Below, piece by piece: positions 44,448 through 57,077 of a stretch of 64,000 bases of DNA. The notes under the pieces were generated by a model. It worked only from the letters and a program-made list of their open reading frames with translations, had not been told where the DNA came from and ran no database searches. The position numbers and the translations under genes are program-made. Position 1 is the stretch's first letter; the number at the start of each line of letters is the position of its first letter. This DNA comes from Polytrichum commune (lineage: Eukaryota; Streptophyta; Polytrichopsida; Polytrichales; Polytrichaceae): the NCBI GenBank assembly GCA_950295325.1, contig OX485809.1, forward strand, positions 494,001 through 558,000, written 5' to 3'.

Positions 44448-46246
44448 ATCATTAGTTTAGTTGAGTATCAATTGTCATAAGTCTAGTTTCACACTAATTT
44501 TTTTAATGTTACTCAGGACTTGGGTGATGCACCCCTAGTATTGGTAATTTTGGCCACTTTAAGAGAATAATGTCCCGCTTATGTTGGGCCACCTTTGTAA
44601 AGAAAAAAATATTGAACATGAGTATTGTTAAGTATGTGAAAATGGACCAGCAGATGGGCCTACCCCGGGAATGTTACGTACCAAAACTAAAAACTAAATA
44701 CTATTAAAACAACTTGCCAAGTGAGAGGGAAACAAGTGAGTCGCCAATTGGGCAAGTCGATTGGGTTTAGGTATTACCAACAACCTTGGGCATCATGTAT
44801 TTGTTGGGCCATGGCGACCAACTAGGCCTCCCCTTTTAGAAATGGGAGCCTACCCTGTAGGGTGTGTAATGTTATATAATTTCTATGACATGTGAAAGAT
44901 AAGTAAATGGGTCAAATGTGGTCGATACGTAGGCAAGCAAGATGATACCTTAGTAGGCACTTTTCACTAGATTGTAAACAACGGTATTGGTTGAATGAAA
45001 GGTAATAATTTGTAATTTTTCTCACACATATGTTGCACCTCAATGGACTTATATTAACCCCTAAATGTTCAAGCCTTCACAATTGACTTTCAAGTAGGGG
45101 CAACACCATTGCTTCAAATTTCAGTCATGTAGCAAAAATACATTTATTGTCTTGAATTCCAACCATATGGATGTAAACTAGACTATCATAAAAAACCTTT
45201 TGTGAAGATTTGAAGTCAATCAAACCACATTTGCTAGGTCAGATTGACATGTGAACATGGCCTTCCTCAAGGGGGTAGCTATAGAAAACTCTAAGAAGTT
45301 TTGTTTCATGACCATTACTATCAAGCCACAATTTTTTATAGTTGGAAACTTTGCCATAATATACCACAAAATAGAGCCAACGTTTTTGGGATATTCACTC
45401 TATGACTAGGAGTAAGCAACATGTGCACTAATTTTTTTTTCAAATCCATCCCGTCATGTCCATAATATTATTCAGCCATGCGGGTCAATTCCAAGACCTT
45501 GATATATGTCAATCATATTCTATGGCCCCCCTAACAAACTAAAAATATTCGTTTATTATTCATACATTTAGGTTGATACTTGGAAATATGGGTGAAGTTA
45601 TATTCCTGACATCATTCACACAATTTATTGTTCATCCCGGTATTATTTATTATTTATAATAACAATATCATTGAGAATACCAACACTATTCATACCAACA
45701 CTATCCGTTATTCATACCGGCATCAATTTCTTCCTATTTTGTAAGTTTCTTCCCATGAAGGTAGATGGTGGAGGCCCATGTTAGATGGTAAATATTGAAA
45801 GGAACACAACCATGTAGATAAATAATGTTATGTCGTGCACAACCCTCACCTTATCCTAAGGGGAAAAGACCCCACCCAATTGGGCATCATATGTGAAAGA
45901 TACTGGCTCCCAAATATGGCATCTAGATTTGGGTAGCTCATGGGACTGCCTCCCAAGACAAGCAATTCCAAACTAACAAAAAGTCCTACATGCTTGGAGG
46001 ATGAGGTTTTTCTATGTTATTTTGGCCCATGTGGTAGCGGGCACCACCCTACACCAATTTATACCTTCTAGCCTTTTAGATTGCCACCTAGTGGGTCGCA
46101 AACCCCATCATAACAGTAAGTGACAACCCATTTTAAGTTAAGTTACATGAGCGCTTAAGGGTTAAATTGATTAATTGGATGATCAATTGATGAGGAATGA
46201 TGACTCACCATACTTTGTTGTATTTAGCATGTGTGCAAATGGTGAT
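44448..46246. other. Intergenic, no gene recognised
   Basis: AT-rich DNA with short frames only; no repeat boundaries seen. Confidence 0.45.
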
Positions 46247-46520
46247 TGGAGTTAGATAACTCCAAAAAAACAAATTGGGCTACAAAAAATCATGATTGAA
46301 ATATGCACAAGGTTAGACAACCCCAAAATGATATGTGCAAAAGAGTTGGACATCTCCTGATGAAAGATCTTTGGGTTGGACTTAGACAGCTCTAAATGGA
46401 ACATATTGGAACATTGGTGCTACACAACTCCCTACTGATGGATGATATTGATTGGAGTTGGACAATGGATGGACGAATAAGCTGAATTAGACGATTCAAA
46501 ATCCCTCCAACTAGAGCAAT
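46247..46520 (-). repeat. Second array of short hairpins
   Basis: The clearest unit is 46247-46266 (arms TTGGAGTT and AACTCCAA around AGAT). Further imperfect units carry GGTTAGACAACC and TTGGACTTAGACAGCTC. The loop GACA is the complement of the TGTC loop in the array at 31700-31945, so the two arrays lie in opposite orientation. Confidence 0.55.
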
Positions 46521-47149
46521 ATGATTGAATTAAAAAAATTCTACAAGGCTTTACGACTGACCAAATTGTTATGGCATTTATAGTAAAACATAAAATTTAA
46601 TGATGAATAGAAGACTCTTCCTCTGCTTGATTCAATGAGTAAAATCAAGTAGGATCAAGCTCAAGGTTGGAGAGGGGACCTTGTGTGTCTTTCCTATGGC
46701 CATGTGGTTTGAACTTATGACCAACCACAATATCATTGTCGAATTGCGGTGTTATTTGCAACTATGTCAAGTTTCAAGGTCCACAATCCAAGTGCCCCAA
46801 AGTTTTTGTGTCCCGGGGGCCAGGGCACTAGCGGTATTTTAGACAATATGTGCAATAAAATATAAGGTATTTAATATTCATTCGAGGTAAAATTTCAAAG
46901 AATTCTATATAAAATATAAGGGGTGAAAAATATTGAAAACCTCTTATAAAAAAATAGCATGCAATATAACATGTGTAATATATACATATATAGCCTTGAA
47001 TAAGGGTAACCTAAGTTAAATACTATTTAAACTCAAATGGGATGGATGAAAATTACTTTTATCTAGTCTAATTTTGTAGATGAACTGTGGTTTTAGTATG
47101 GAGTGAAATCATGTAATGTGTTGTTTCTTTGTAGAGCAAGAGTTGCAAC

Positions 47150-47420
47150 AATCATCCATCTACTTACATTACATAGATGCATTAGTGCCATGTGCTTGGG
47201 CCAAGCTAGAAATTGGTAAGGTGCTATGGAGGCGATCTATTCTACCATTTGTGAAGTTGCCAATCCTTTCATGAATGATACATGCCATGGTATTTTCTAA
47301 GATTATCAACTTGGCTACCTATATACCGTCTACATCATACCCATTTACTTATATTCCACAGTTGCATGGGTGCCACATGCTTGGGCCAAACTAAAGAGTA
47401 AGAGGTGTTGTGGACTATAC
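47150..47420 (+). repeat. Diverged tandem duplication of ~185 bp
   Basis: About 47155-47220 and 47340-47405 share ACTTACATT-like, GTGCCATGTGCTTGGGCCAA and AAGCTAGA-like strings. No coding signal. The region 46521-47150 and 47421-48066 holds nothing else I recognise. Confidence 0.6.
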
Positions 47421-48068
47421 TAGTCTATTAACCTCCATATTACAACACTCAATTATACGACACCTCAACTACATGATGCATTTCCCCATTGTTTAAACTT
47501 TTTAGTGTTGATTTATCTCCATACTACGACTATGCCACTTGTAATACGGCATTGTTTTTAGGTATGATTTGTCATATAATAGAGGTAATTGATTTGCACA
47601 AGCAGTGGGACCCACATTTATTTCAAGTATCATATGTGATTAGTAGATTGGAACATGTAGGGGAATCCTGTGAACATTGGGGAACTTTAAGAAACGTTGG
47701 AGAATGTTGTGAGCATATTTCTTCAATGCAAAGGTTGTTTCATACTTCTGTACGTGTCTTCATCGTGTATACAAACTGGCATTTACATTCAAGTAGGTCA
47801 TTTCCTTGAAAAACCTCAATAGTACAACATTTGAGACCAAATCGTCATATTACCAAGAAATACAACAATTGGATAATACGACACTTTCTTGCAACACCAA
47901 ACGTGTCTTAATAAAGAGGGAGAATAGTAAACCATTAATATTCAATTATTTTAAAAAATTAACTCTAAAATGTCAATAGATGGAGAAATCCAATGTATTT
48001 TTTTAGATCAACATTGAATCAAAGGCCATCCTCTCCTCATGATAGACCCATGTTGATAACAACAATAT

Positions 48069-48257
48069 TTAGTGTCACTTACTATTCGGAGTTACACAAT
48101 GCTATATCCTTTTACTCTTGATGTGATTTCTAACAACATACATATGTCAACGGTCAATAGTATCCAAACAACTAATTTGACCTTTGTTGACAAAAGAACC
48201 GGGATACACAGTAAACATTCATAGCATTACGTAATTCCAAATAGTAAGTGACACTAA
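48069..48257. mobile_element. MITE with ~35-bp inverted repeats, copy 1
   Basis: Starts TTAGTGTCACTTACTATTCG and ends with the complement of TTAGTGTCACTTACTATTTG. A second copy of the family is at 61902-62088, sharing GTAATTCCAAATAGTAAGTG at the right end. No clear target duplication was found, so the superfamily is open. Confidence 0.75.
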
Positions 48258-48627
48258 ATACAATACACTCTAAACTCCATAATATCAAGCTTGCGGCAAC
48301 CAAAGTGCACAAAATATTAAGAAGTTATCTAGTGTTAAAATGGATGCGTGATAAAAGAGAATTAATATAACACATGACATCATGGAATAACACAAAATCA
48401 ACATTGCAATAAATGACACTAACTACATTGATGACAACGTGATGCATGTGAGTGTGGGGCTTATATAACTTTGGTGGTTTATTTTGATGTCGAAATATGG
48501 ACAAGAAACGTGACAATAAGGAGTGAGATTTAAACTGAGAACATTTGTCCCCTACGGTTTTGGGATATAAGTGAAGGAGTGACATTAAGGAGGTTGATAA
48601 TACGGAATTTAGAGTGTATTTAGTGTA
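48253..48627. repeat. Inverted-repeat element abutting the previous MITE
   Basis: Left arm 48253-48288 (ACTAAATACAATACACTCTA ...) pairs with right arm 48594-48627 (... TTTAGAGTGTATTTAGT). The left arm overlaps the end of the MITE at 48069-48257, so one may have inserted at the border of the other. No coding capacity. Confidence 0.55.
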
Positions 48628-48838
48628 GTGCCAAGGGACATCAACCTCCTATGAGTTGATTTAAGACCTTTTCACACGTCTAGAAGGGGCCTTACTCGTA
48701 CCCATTGTGGACCAAACACTTCCACAAGGTGGCATCATCCTTTGTTGACAAGAGAAAGTAACCATGTCCAATAGGATCGTTTCCCATTCTCCAAAATTCA
48801 AGGACTTCCAAGTGTTAGTGCCCGGAAGAGCTTGGTTG

Positions 48839-50164
48839 TCCCTTTCTTGCTATGTCAACGTATTACGTGCCACATGAATTTCCGAATCTAATCTCGAACC
48901 TAGTGTAAAGTATGTATGACTCAATGTTGCCAATTTCTTCTTTATATGACACGTGGTTTAATTTCAAATCCCATGAAACTTCTCTATATCTTGGTAATTA
49001 CTTAGTAGGAAGACTTCTATTTGTGTAAGAAGGAGACGCAATTGTTGGCACATCCCAAGTCATATCTAAAAATATAGAAATTTGAATCTACACTCGAATC
49101 TAAAATGTATGTTACATGACTCATCATTGCCCATCCCTTCGAGTTCTCACATGACACATGTTGCATCCGGGAACCCATGAAACTCCTCTTCTTTTATATA
49201 CCACATAGTAGGAATGTTCTAAACTTGTTTTTTTTAGGTAATCTAGACATATTCTTAAAATACATACTTTTGGTTTGCTCCAGTTTTATAGGCATATTCA
49301 TTGACACACTTTTGATACACCTAAAGCATATGTGAATCCTTAGTTATTACTTGAATGCTTTTCTATTAAACTATGATGGGGAAAAAAATCACATATCTTA
49401 TTTTTGATGTTACATATATATATGTACAAATGTTGAATAGTGAAAAATACAATCATGCAATCATAATCAACTTTGCATATTCTATCTGAGGATCTATAGT
49501 AACCACACAATCTTATCGTAGAATCCTATAATAAAATCCAACATGTTATAATCTTGCACTTGGACTTAGTCCAATTTACTTAAACATCAGTTTCTAGTTG
49601 TGTAAACATGATATGTAGTTGGTGACACGCGCCATGTCATATTCAAAAACACCCAAGTGTGAGTCTAAGCTTGAACTTCAAAAGTATGTATAACTCATCG
49701 TTGCCAGCCCCTATTCATATGCCATAAGGGTGCATCCGTGAACCAACGAATCTCGCTCTCTCTCATAGGAAGACTTCAAGTTGTGTAAAATAGATACATT
49801 GAAATGTGCTATTAGGTTGCCTTGACAAATAGGTTGCCTTACCCATGCATATTAACTTGGCGCAAAACCCTATTACAAAAATTTGCAACTTTGTTTATTC
49901 TCTCGTATAGTAACCACAAGAAAAAATAGATTCTCGTATGTTGTTAATGGGGTAATAAATATTCAAAATGGTGTGGAATGTCGATAAAGTAGCGTGAGGC
50001 GACCTAATTGCACATACCAATGTACTGTACATAGTTGTTGGCACATGCTAGGTCATATCCAAAAATATCTATTTTGAATCTAAACTTCGAACTGAAAAAG
50101 GTATGTATGACTCATCATTGTCGATCCCTTCTCAAATGACATATGGTTGCATCCGAGAACCAAT

Positions 50165-50187
<23 letters not shown>
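48839..50187 (+). repeat. Four diverged direct repeats of ~150 bp
   Basis: Segments near 48839, 49046, 49618 and 50037 share the order GTCATATC-AAAA, GAATCTAAACTCGAA-like, TATGTATGACTCATCATTGCC-like and TGCATCCGAGAACC. They are 200-570 bp apart and strongly diverged. The last copy runs into the CT microsatellite. A shorter match (AGGTCATATCCAAAAACC) is at about 50600. Confidence 0.6.

Positions 50188-50198
<11 letters not shown>
50168..50198 (+). repeat. (CT)n microsatellite
   Basis: An uninterrupted CT dinucleotide tract of 31 bp at the end of the fourth direct repeat. Confidence 0.95.
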
Positions 50199-50200
<2 letters not shown>

Positions 50201-50590
50201 CATGAGGTAGATGGGTCTTACGTGGCTTGTTTTTGTTAATCGAACCCCTAGATTTGATTGGTATGTGGTTCAGTGAGGATCGAAGAGCAAACATCATGGA
50301 GACACATGTCGAAAAGCGATTGGACTACATCTTCAAATATTAATAACTGCTCTACACTCAATGGTTAAGAAATCTACAAACATGCACATCCGACGACCAT
50401 AACTAAATTAGAGGCAGTCCGATTTTCAATCCGGTTTTTGCAAGTGTTTCATTGTAGATTTGCCAATGCAACACGAGTTTTCTTGAGTGAACCCAATCGG
50501 TAAAAGTTTGGAGAACATGAAAAGAGGAACCAAATAGCACCCGCATACCTTTAGGACGATGACTTGCATTGAGTCGTGTAAAAAGGATAC
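50199..50590 (-). repeat. Dispersed repeat, copy 2 of an inverted pair
   Basis: Reverse-complement counterpart of 35375-35760 (for example CCTAGATTTGATTGGTATGT and AATGCAACACGAGTT). The two copies are about 14.4 kb apart. Confidence 0.7.
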
Positions 50591-52296
50591 GTACACATGC
50601 GAGGTCATATCCAAAAACCTTTTTGGGGACGTGGATGATCATAGGCAAGTTTTGTCCTCAAGTCCTAGAGTCCTAGGTGTTGGGCCCACATTCATCCGGA
50701 TATCCATCCATCCATTTATCCATCCATATCACGACACCTTCATTGTGATTGGTGGGCTTCGAAGGCACGCCATTGTACGTGACCCCCAAGAGACGGGTGA
50801 CGTGGCAGTAGATGGTGGGCCCCACACGCCTCGCCTCGCCGACCTCGCCGACCTTTGCCTTGGAACCAGTCGTCGTCGTCCCCTTTACTTTAACTTATAC
50901 TCCCCGCATATTCTTCCCATCTCTTGGCATAGATACAAATCTAGAACTCGTCACTTTGATTGCTTTCTGATTGTTCCCAAGCTCGTACTCGCATTCTCAA
51001 TTCTTACTGGCGCTCTCAATTCTTCCCTCCTCGCTTCTTGCCATTCATTGCCTTGCGGGGGCAAATTCTCCGTCGTAGGTCGGCTTCTTGCCACTCCCCT
51101 TGGCTTCAAGGATTGCAGCACATGTTCCAGGATTCATTTTGCATTCGAATTCTGAGTTTTCTTTCCAGTTTGTTCTCTGTTCTTGCCGATTTTCATCCGG
51201 CGACTTAGTTTCTGGAGAGAGGTTGCTGTTTTGTTTGGAGTCATCCTCTTCGCAGGTTCCTGTGAAGGTGCTCTCGTTTTTATTTCGTTGTTACGCCATT
51301 TTGCTCAATTAGGTTAGATCAAATTTGGAATTCTGCGTGTGATTTTGGGGTTTCCTGCTTCTTGACTGACTCCCCTCTTCTGCCAATCTTTTCTTAACGT
51401 CGTCGAGTACTTTCGCGAATATAAATTCGACTGCATCCCCTCCTCATTTGTGGCTGTCGGTCAAATTGATCGTCATTGTGACGATCCATTAGTCGACCCG
51501 CAAGTCCCTCTACTTAATTGTAAGCTTCTTTCCGTTCTTAGCCTTCTTCAGTCAAGCCTCTGAAACCTTCCTTGGCTCTTGTAAAATCCAATCTCTGCAA
51601 GTGCCGTCAAAGCATTGACACTCCCTTTGGGTCAAATTTTTCCTTTCTACAAAGGCGTTTCTTCCTTGTGTATAGTGTATTGTGTATTTCTTCGGACCTT
51701 TTGTGAGTGGATTCCCCTTCGAAGTGAGCTGAGTTCTTGGAGTATCAACCATAGCGTTCAAGGAAGTGTCGGAGGTAGAGTAGCATGATGGAGTGGTTTT
51801 CTCAAAGGCATTTAGGTGGGCATCCATCCAACCCTAATTCTTTTTCTATGTGTATTTACATATCACTTCCTACGGGATTGATGTTTTGAAGCAATGTACA
51901 CAATAATCATCCATGAATCTGTAACGTATGAAAGGTTTTTGTGCTGTGGAGTGTGATGAGGATCACAGTTATGAGCAATGCTTGCAGTTCTTGGGGCTTT
52001 TTGAGTTGTGAGGTTGTGTTCTCATGAGGAGATGTGTTCAAGGGGGCGTCTTTTTGAGGGTGGAAAAATGTTGGCCATTTCTGGTTGTAATTTGAGATTG
52101 AAAGTACAATATAAGATCTGTGAGTTAGTTTATACACCTAAGCATGTAGTCCTTTGCGTTGCTGTAGTTGTGGTCACCACCTTCATTGGAGGTTTCCATG
52201 ATGGAAAGATGATAGATTCTGGTTCTGTTTCGGTCCCAAACTAATTAAGATGGTTCTCGTGGTTCATTTTCATATCCAGCAGGATTACGGTGGAGG
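50591..52296 (+). promoter_or_regulatory. Upstream region of the acid phosphatase gene
   Basis: From about 50750 onward the sequence is richer in C and T than its surroundings, as expected for a plant promoter and leader. Plus-strand frames at 50559-51312 are open but show no domain. A leader intron is possible before 52297. No TATA box can be fixed with confidence. Confidence 0.35.
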
Positions 52297-54574
52297 ATGG
52301 CGGCATTTCGGGTGTATTTGTTGTGTTCTGTGCTCTTTCTTTGTGTGGTTGCCAGCACCTGTGAGGAGTTTGGAATGAGCGTGGGATTGGTGGGCTCACA
52401 TATCGTGACGAAGACCTCGTGTTCAAGCTTTTTTTTCAACAGTCAGGTCAATAATGCTCAGGTCAGTGTTCTGATGTACAAGTCATATTTCAGCACACAT
52501 TAGGGTATTCAAAATCTCATCAATTTTTTGTACCAAGTTTCTGCTGGTAGTTGCTTCCGTGACACAGTAGATTTCTTCATAATAATGTGGTGGGGAGTGT
52601 TCTTTGAATCCCCAGCTCACTCTGAAACCATCATGTAGGCCCTAGTCTGTAATGATTTTCATAAGGTGTACTTGATAATTGGCTCCACAGTGAAGAGCAC
52701 AATGAATTACTCTAGCTATTGGCTTCTGGTGAGGATTTTGCGATCAATCTGCATCTGGTCTCACTTGGGCGTTTGATGTACTCCTAATCAATGTTAATTT
52801 TGTGTATTTTAGTTTCAGATACCTTATTTTAAGCTGCCACTGATGTAAAATGTTTGGATTTTAGGGATGGAAGGTCATACCTGAGGAGTGTGAGGACCTA
52901 GTGGCTCGGTATATGAATGATGGTCAATATCACATTGACATGGAAGGTGTTGCAGACGCAGCCCGTGAATATCTCAAGGGCATTGCACCACAGGAAGATG
53001 GAATGGATGTTGTCATCTTTGATATTGATGAAACAGCTCTCTCAAATCTACCTTACTATGAGCAGCATCGTTATGGGTAAGTTGCTACTAGTGTTGGACT
53101 GCTATTACCTGTTTTGATCTCAGTTGGGTAAATATATTCAGAATTTTATTTTTGTATGGGTATTTGAGGATATTATTTTTTTTGAAACCATTTGGGTCTA
53201 GATACTATTAAAAAACCTCCATACCTAGGTAAAATAACCCGAGTATCAGTATGGTATTAGGTGGTATTTACCCAAATAACGACTCAGGTATATAAAAATC
53301 CTCTCATATTGTGATACCTACCCAGTATCAATATATGACCGGTTCTACAATTTTCATACTCGTCTGATAGGTTCTTTGATAGCATGTATTGTGTGTGTTG
53401 ATACCATGCATTCACTTATATACGAGTCCAACATTGGTTGCTACTCCTGATGATCGAATACAATAATCTCTATCTGTCTGCAGTGTTTCAGTGTTCCAAA
53501 CAACCTAAGTTTCAGATTCGGCTTATCTTCCTTTGCGTAGTGCATAACTTAGGGCATTTCACCATTTTGTTGCTGTAAGCTCAATGTTTCTTGTATCTTG
53601 TATGTCCAGGGCGGAGATTTTTGACCATCCACGATTCAGTAAGTGGGTAGAGGAGGGTAAGGCTCCAGTAATCCCATCTATGTTGAAACTGGTTAATACT
53701 CTTCAAGAAGACAGCTGGGGCATTGTATTCATGACTGGAAGAATAGAGAGTCAACGAAACATCACTATTGAGAACCTTTCTGCAGCAGGCTTTGCATCAT
53801 GGACGGACTTGATTCTCAGGTTAGTTCTTGATTCTCAGGCTTGGTTGATCTTGATTTTACAGTTGATCGCACTTGTATCGATGATCGAAATAAGATACAG
53901 ACGAGCTAGATTAAATAGTAGGTACATGGATTTCCAATTTCTTTAATTTGGAGGCAATTGGATACATGAAGGGTGCAAATAGGTTAGAATTAAAGTCTCT
54001 CAAAGAGGGAAGTTTGGTCCCTCTTTTGAGACTCTTCTTCTAAGAGCTTGTTAGAGCATCTTGTGTTGGAGCCTAATTTTGAAGCTGGATGAAACTCTTG
54101 GACCTTCTCTTTTGAATCCAATAAACTTAAAGAGAACTTCAGGATCTACAATAAGGTCTCACCGATTGGATCAGCCATCCTAAATCGATTGATCGTTAAT
54201 GGACAGCTAGCATGGCCCATTGATCCTAGTTTAACAAGCGAGAACGATGGGTTGTTGTAGCTCAATCACGCCTTAAGAAAAGTTGGGTGATTTAATGCAT
54301 AAGCTCTCAAACTCACCTTTTAGCCAATTCACCTAGAGATTTAAATTTTAAAAGACATGAGGGGAACTAAATTTTGTGGATGGTGCGTATTTTCAGATCG
54401 CCTTCCGAAGCTCATTTGCCTGCTGTCACCTACAAGACGAAGAAACGGTTGGAGCTTCAACAGCAGGGATATCGTATTTGGAGTTCACTAGGCGACCAAT
54501 GGAGTGATCTTGCAGGACCAGAGGTTGGTAACCGCACATTCAAGCTGCCCAATCCAATGTACCACATTCCATAG
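52297..54574 (+). CDS. HAD-type plant acid phosphatase / vegetative storage protein-like (four exons)
   Basis: Exons 52297-52461, 52865-53076, 53610-53819 and 54397-54574 have GT-AG borders and fitting phases (0, 2, 2), giving 254 residues, the usual family length. Residues 1-22 are a signal peptide. The class-B acid phosphatase fold follows. The nucleophile motif DIDET is at 108-112 (Asp108 nucleophile, Asp110 acid/base), motif II is MTGR at 167-170, a lysine lies in TYKTKKR (207-213), and GDQWSDL is at 228-234 with the metal-binding Asp229 and Asp233. All catalytic residues are present, so unlike some storage proteins it is probably an active phosphomonoesterase, secreted or vacuolar. The family is often induced by wounding or jasmonate, but no such element was looked for here. 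Confidence 0.92.
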
Positions 54575-57001
54575 AGGTAGAGCAAGGTAGTTGATGCAAT
54601 CTGTTACACCACTTTCTCAGCATCATCTTAGCAATTTGTAGGGATCCAACAATTAATTGGCAGAACTTTTGGAAGGCCGGCCTTCAAAACCGAGGGCAAG
54701 AGCTTTCTTGCAAACATGGTTTCCAGTAGCTTCCCAGATTTGGATCATGTTTCTGCCACTCTTCGAACTCCACAACATCAAATTCTGGTATAGCAAATTT
54801 TACTGGGCATGAGTAAAAAGCTTTGATTCTTGGAACACAATGTTACCTGAGAGTCATTCTTTCGTGTACAGGTTAAATTTAGGAAGAGGTGTAGAGAAGA
54901 AACATTTAAAGGTTTAGAGGCTGGTTGGCAAGGATGACTATTGATTGTCATACCTGTCATTTTGACCATGTACAAAAAAACCTCTGTACTGCCAATCAGG
55001 AAATTTGTAACATTGACAAATTTCTAAAGCTGTGCAAGATTGTTCTGGATTAGTGCTTATATATTTCTGGTGCTATCAGGTTTTTGCTTTGAACTCGCTT
55101 CAAGTATGATAACCTATGTGTTCTCTATTGAAACAGTGACCTTGTGAGTCACTGTCAAACCCCAAGATTTTGTCACAATTTTCAATTATGTTGGTAAAAG
55201 CAAGCAAAATATTACAGTTGACAGCAAAATTGTTCTATGTACTTAACCTTGAGAGTTGTATAAAAAGAATTATTCCAAAGATAATCCACACAGCCTCTGA
55301 TGGTTGTAGGATGTGGCACGCAATTGTAAGTAAGCTTGTGTGTATAGATATTGTGATTGGAACGATACTCTCTGAAGAATATAATATTCTCTCTGAGTCA
55401 TCTGATCTGGGGTCTATCATAGGCGTTGCTTATGTGACTTTGGACATGATTTGAGAAAATGCTAAATATTTTGGAAGGCAACTTGTGCACACTGGTAAGA
55501 GAGATTGTTCCTCTATCTTGGAAATATATAGGGCAAGGTCTCTTCTGAGACCTGACCATGTAATTCATCCATTGAGAAGGTGACCATGTAGTTAACAATA
55601 CTACAGCATGAAAGTGAAGTTGAAAATGCAGTGAAGATTAGCTTTAGAAGTCTATAACATTATTCAGAGCATACTATGTCTTATCTTTTCTATCTTTGCA
55701 CTTACATCACTGCCTACAAGGAATACTAAGGTAAGCAGGCCTAAATCTATTGCTTATGTTAAGCGGACACCTATATTCAAGTGGTTGATGATTATGTGTA
55801 GATATAAGAGCGGACATCAAAAAAATACGTGTTGAAAAGGGTGTGGACTATATTTGATCAAGGTTCAATAGTCTACATAATTGGATGAGCACAAGAAAAT
55901 ATTCCATACTTTGACAATGAATAAGATATTCATATGAGCTCCAAAAACTATAAGGAGAGTGCATTTGGATTTGCTGATCATCTCACACTAATTGTGTTAT
56001 TCATATCCTACAAGAAGTGGGTACAAAGCTGAAAGTGTTTGTTTAAAGCATGCTTACCTTAGCTTGGAACATGCTTCATCATTCTTCTTGTCCCCTCAAG
56101 CTGGAGATAGTGACATGATGTATAAAGCTCCACATTGTCTATGAGATAATCCTAAGCAAGCCTTTTATTCTCGAATATATGAGCATTGTTCCTTGGACCC
56201 ACATAACATAATGTTATGGTTGCATTGTTGCTTTGACTATAAAAAATGCAATAAAGTCCCTAAATTAGTTTGGTTGGAGTGAGTGAGAATGAATTAACCA
56301 TCAACGCTTATGGGGAACTTGAGAAGGTTTTTTTGAACATAGTCCCTCCATCCACAACGGATGAGTTTACATGGTTGGGGGGGAAGTACACACAAGTTAA
56401 CCACAATGATGTCTACAAAATGAACTAGCCATGTTTGCCCAGGTTCTTCATAGAAAAAGGTATTTGTTATTCATAGAATGAAACTCATCCTAAAAATGTG
56501 AACAATCTTGGCATATGATGTTCATGCTTTTATCAAGTACCCTTAGATCTCAAATGAAACAACATTCTGATTCGTTTTTATTGTATTTCTTCCTCTAATC
56601 TCCAACTAATTTGATGAAATTTGAGTATGCCGACTTAAGAGAGGGCTTGAAGAACATGCAAATATTTGATTTTGTAACACATTACTCAAGTACTACTAAT
56701 ACACATGTGTTAACTAGGTACGACAATTGCAAAAAGTCAATATCTGGTATTGAATGATGAACAATATTATATATGCGAGTGGTCATAATGGGTATGAAAG
56801 TTTCGATTTGAAAGTGAAATATGTGTGACTTGCCCATGTCACTCTTTATCTCATAGGGTGACCCAGAAAACATGTGGAATGTCCTTAGGCTAACCTAATA
56901 AAATTTACACATCCTATGAAGGTGTGAACATCTAGTTACAAATAAGTCTTTTTAACATCTTGTGTGCATCTTGCAACATGCATGTCTAAGAAACTTGTTC
57001 C
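54575..57001. other. 3' flank and intergenic, no gene recognised
   Basis: The first few hundred bases are probably the phosphatase 3' untranslated region. The rest has only short frames, the longest about 95 codons with no domain. Confidence 0.45.
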
Positions 57002-57077
57002 AAAATCAACACTATGTACCATATTCATACATTTGTAAGCTCCAAATGTATGACAATGGTACATAATGTTGGTTTTA
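57002..57077. other. Foldback of ~35-bp arms with a 7-nt loop
   Basis: Left arm 57002-57035 and right arm 57043-57077 pair at roughly 30 of 34 positions (centre ATACATTTG ... CAAATGTAT, outer ATGTACCAT ... ATGGTACAT). The size suits a microRNA-type precursor or a tiny MITE remnant; no evidence of expression can be seen. From 57078 to 58684 I see no gene, though frames of 80-107 codons exist on both strands. Confidence 0.5.
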
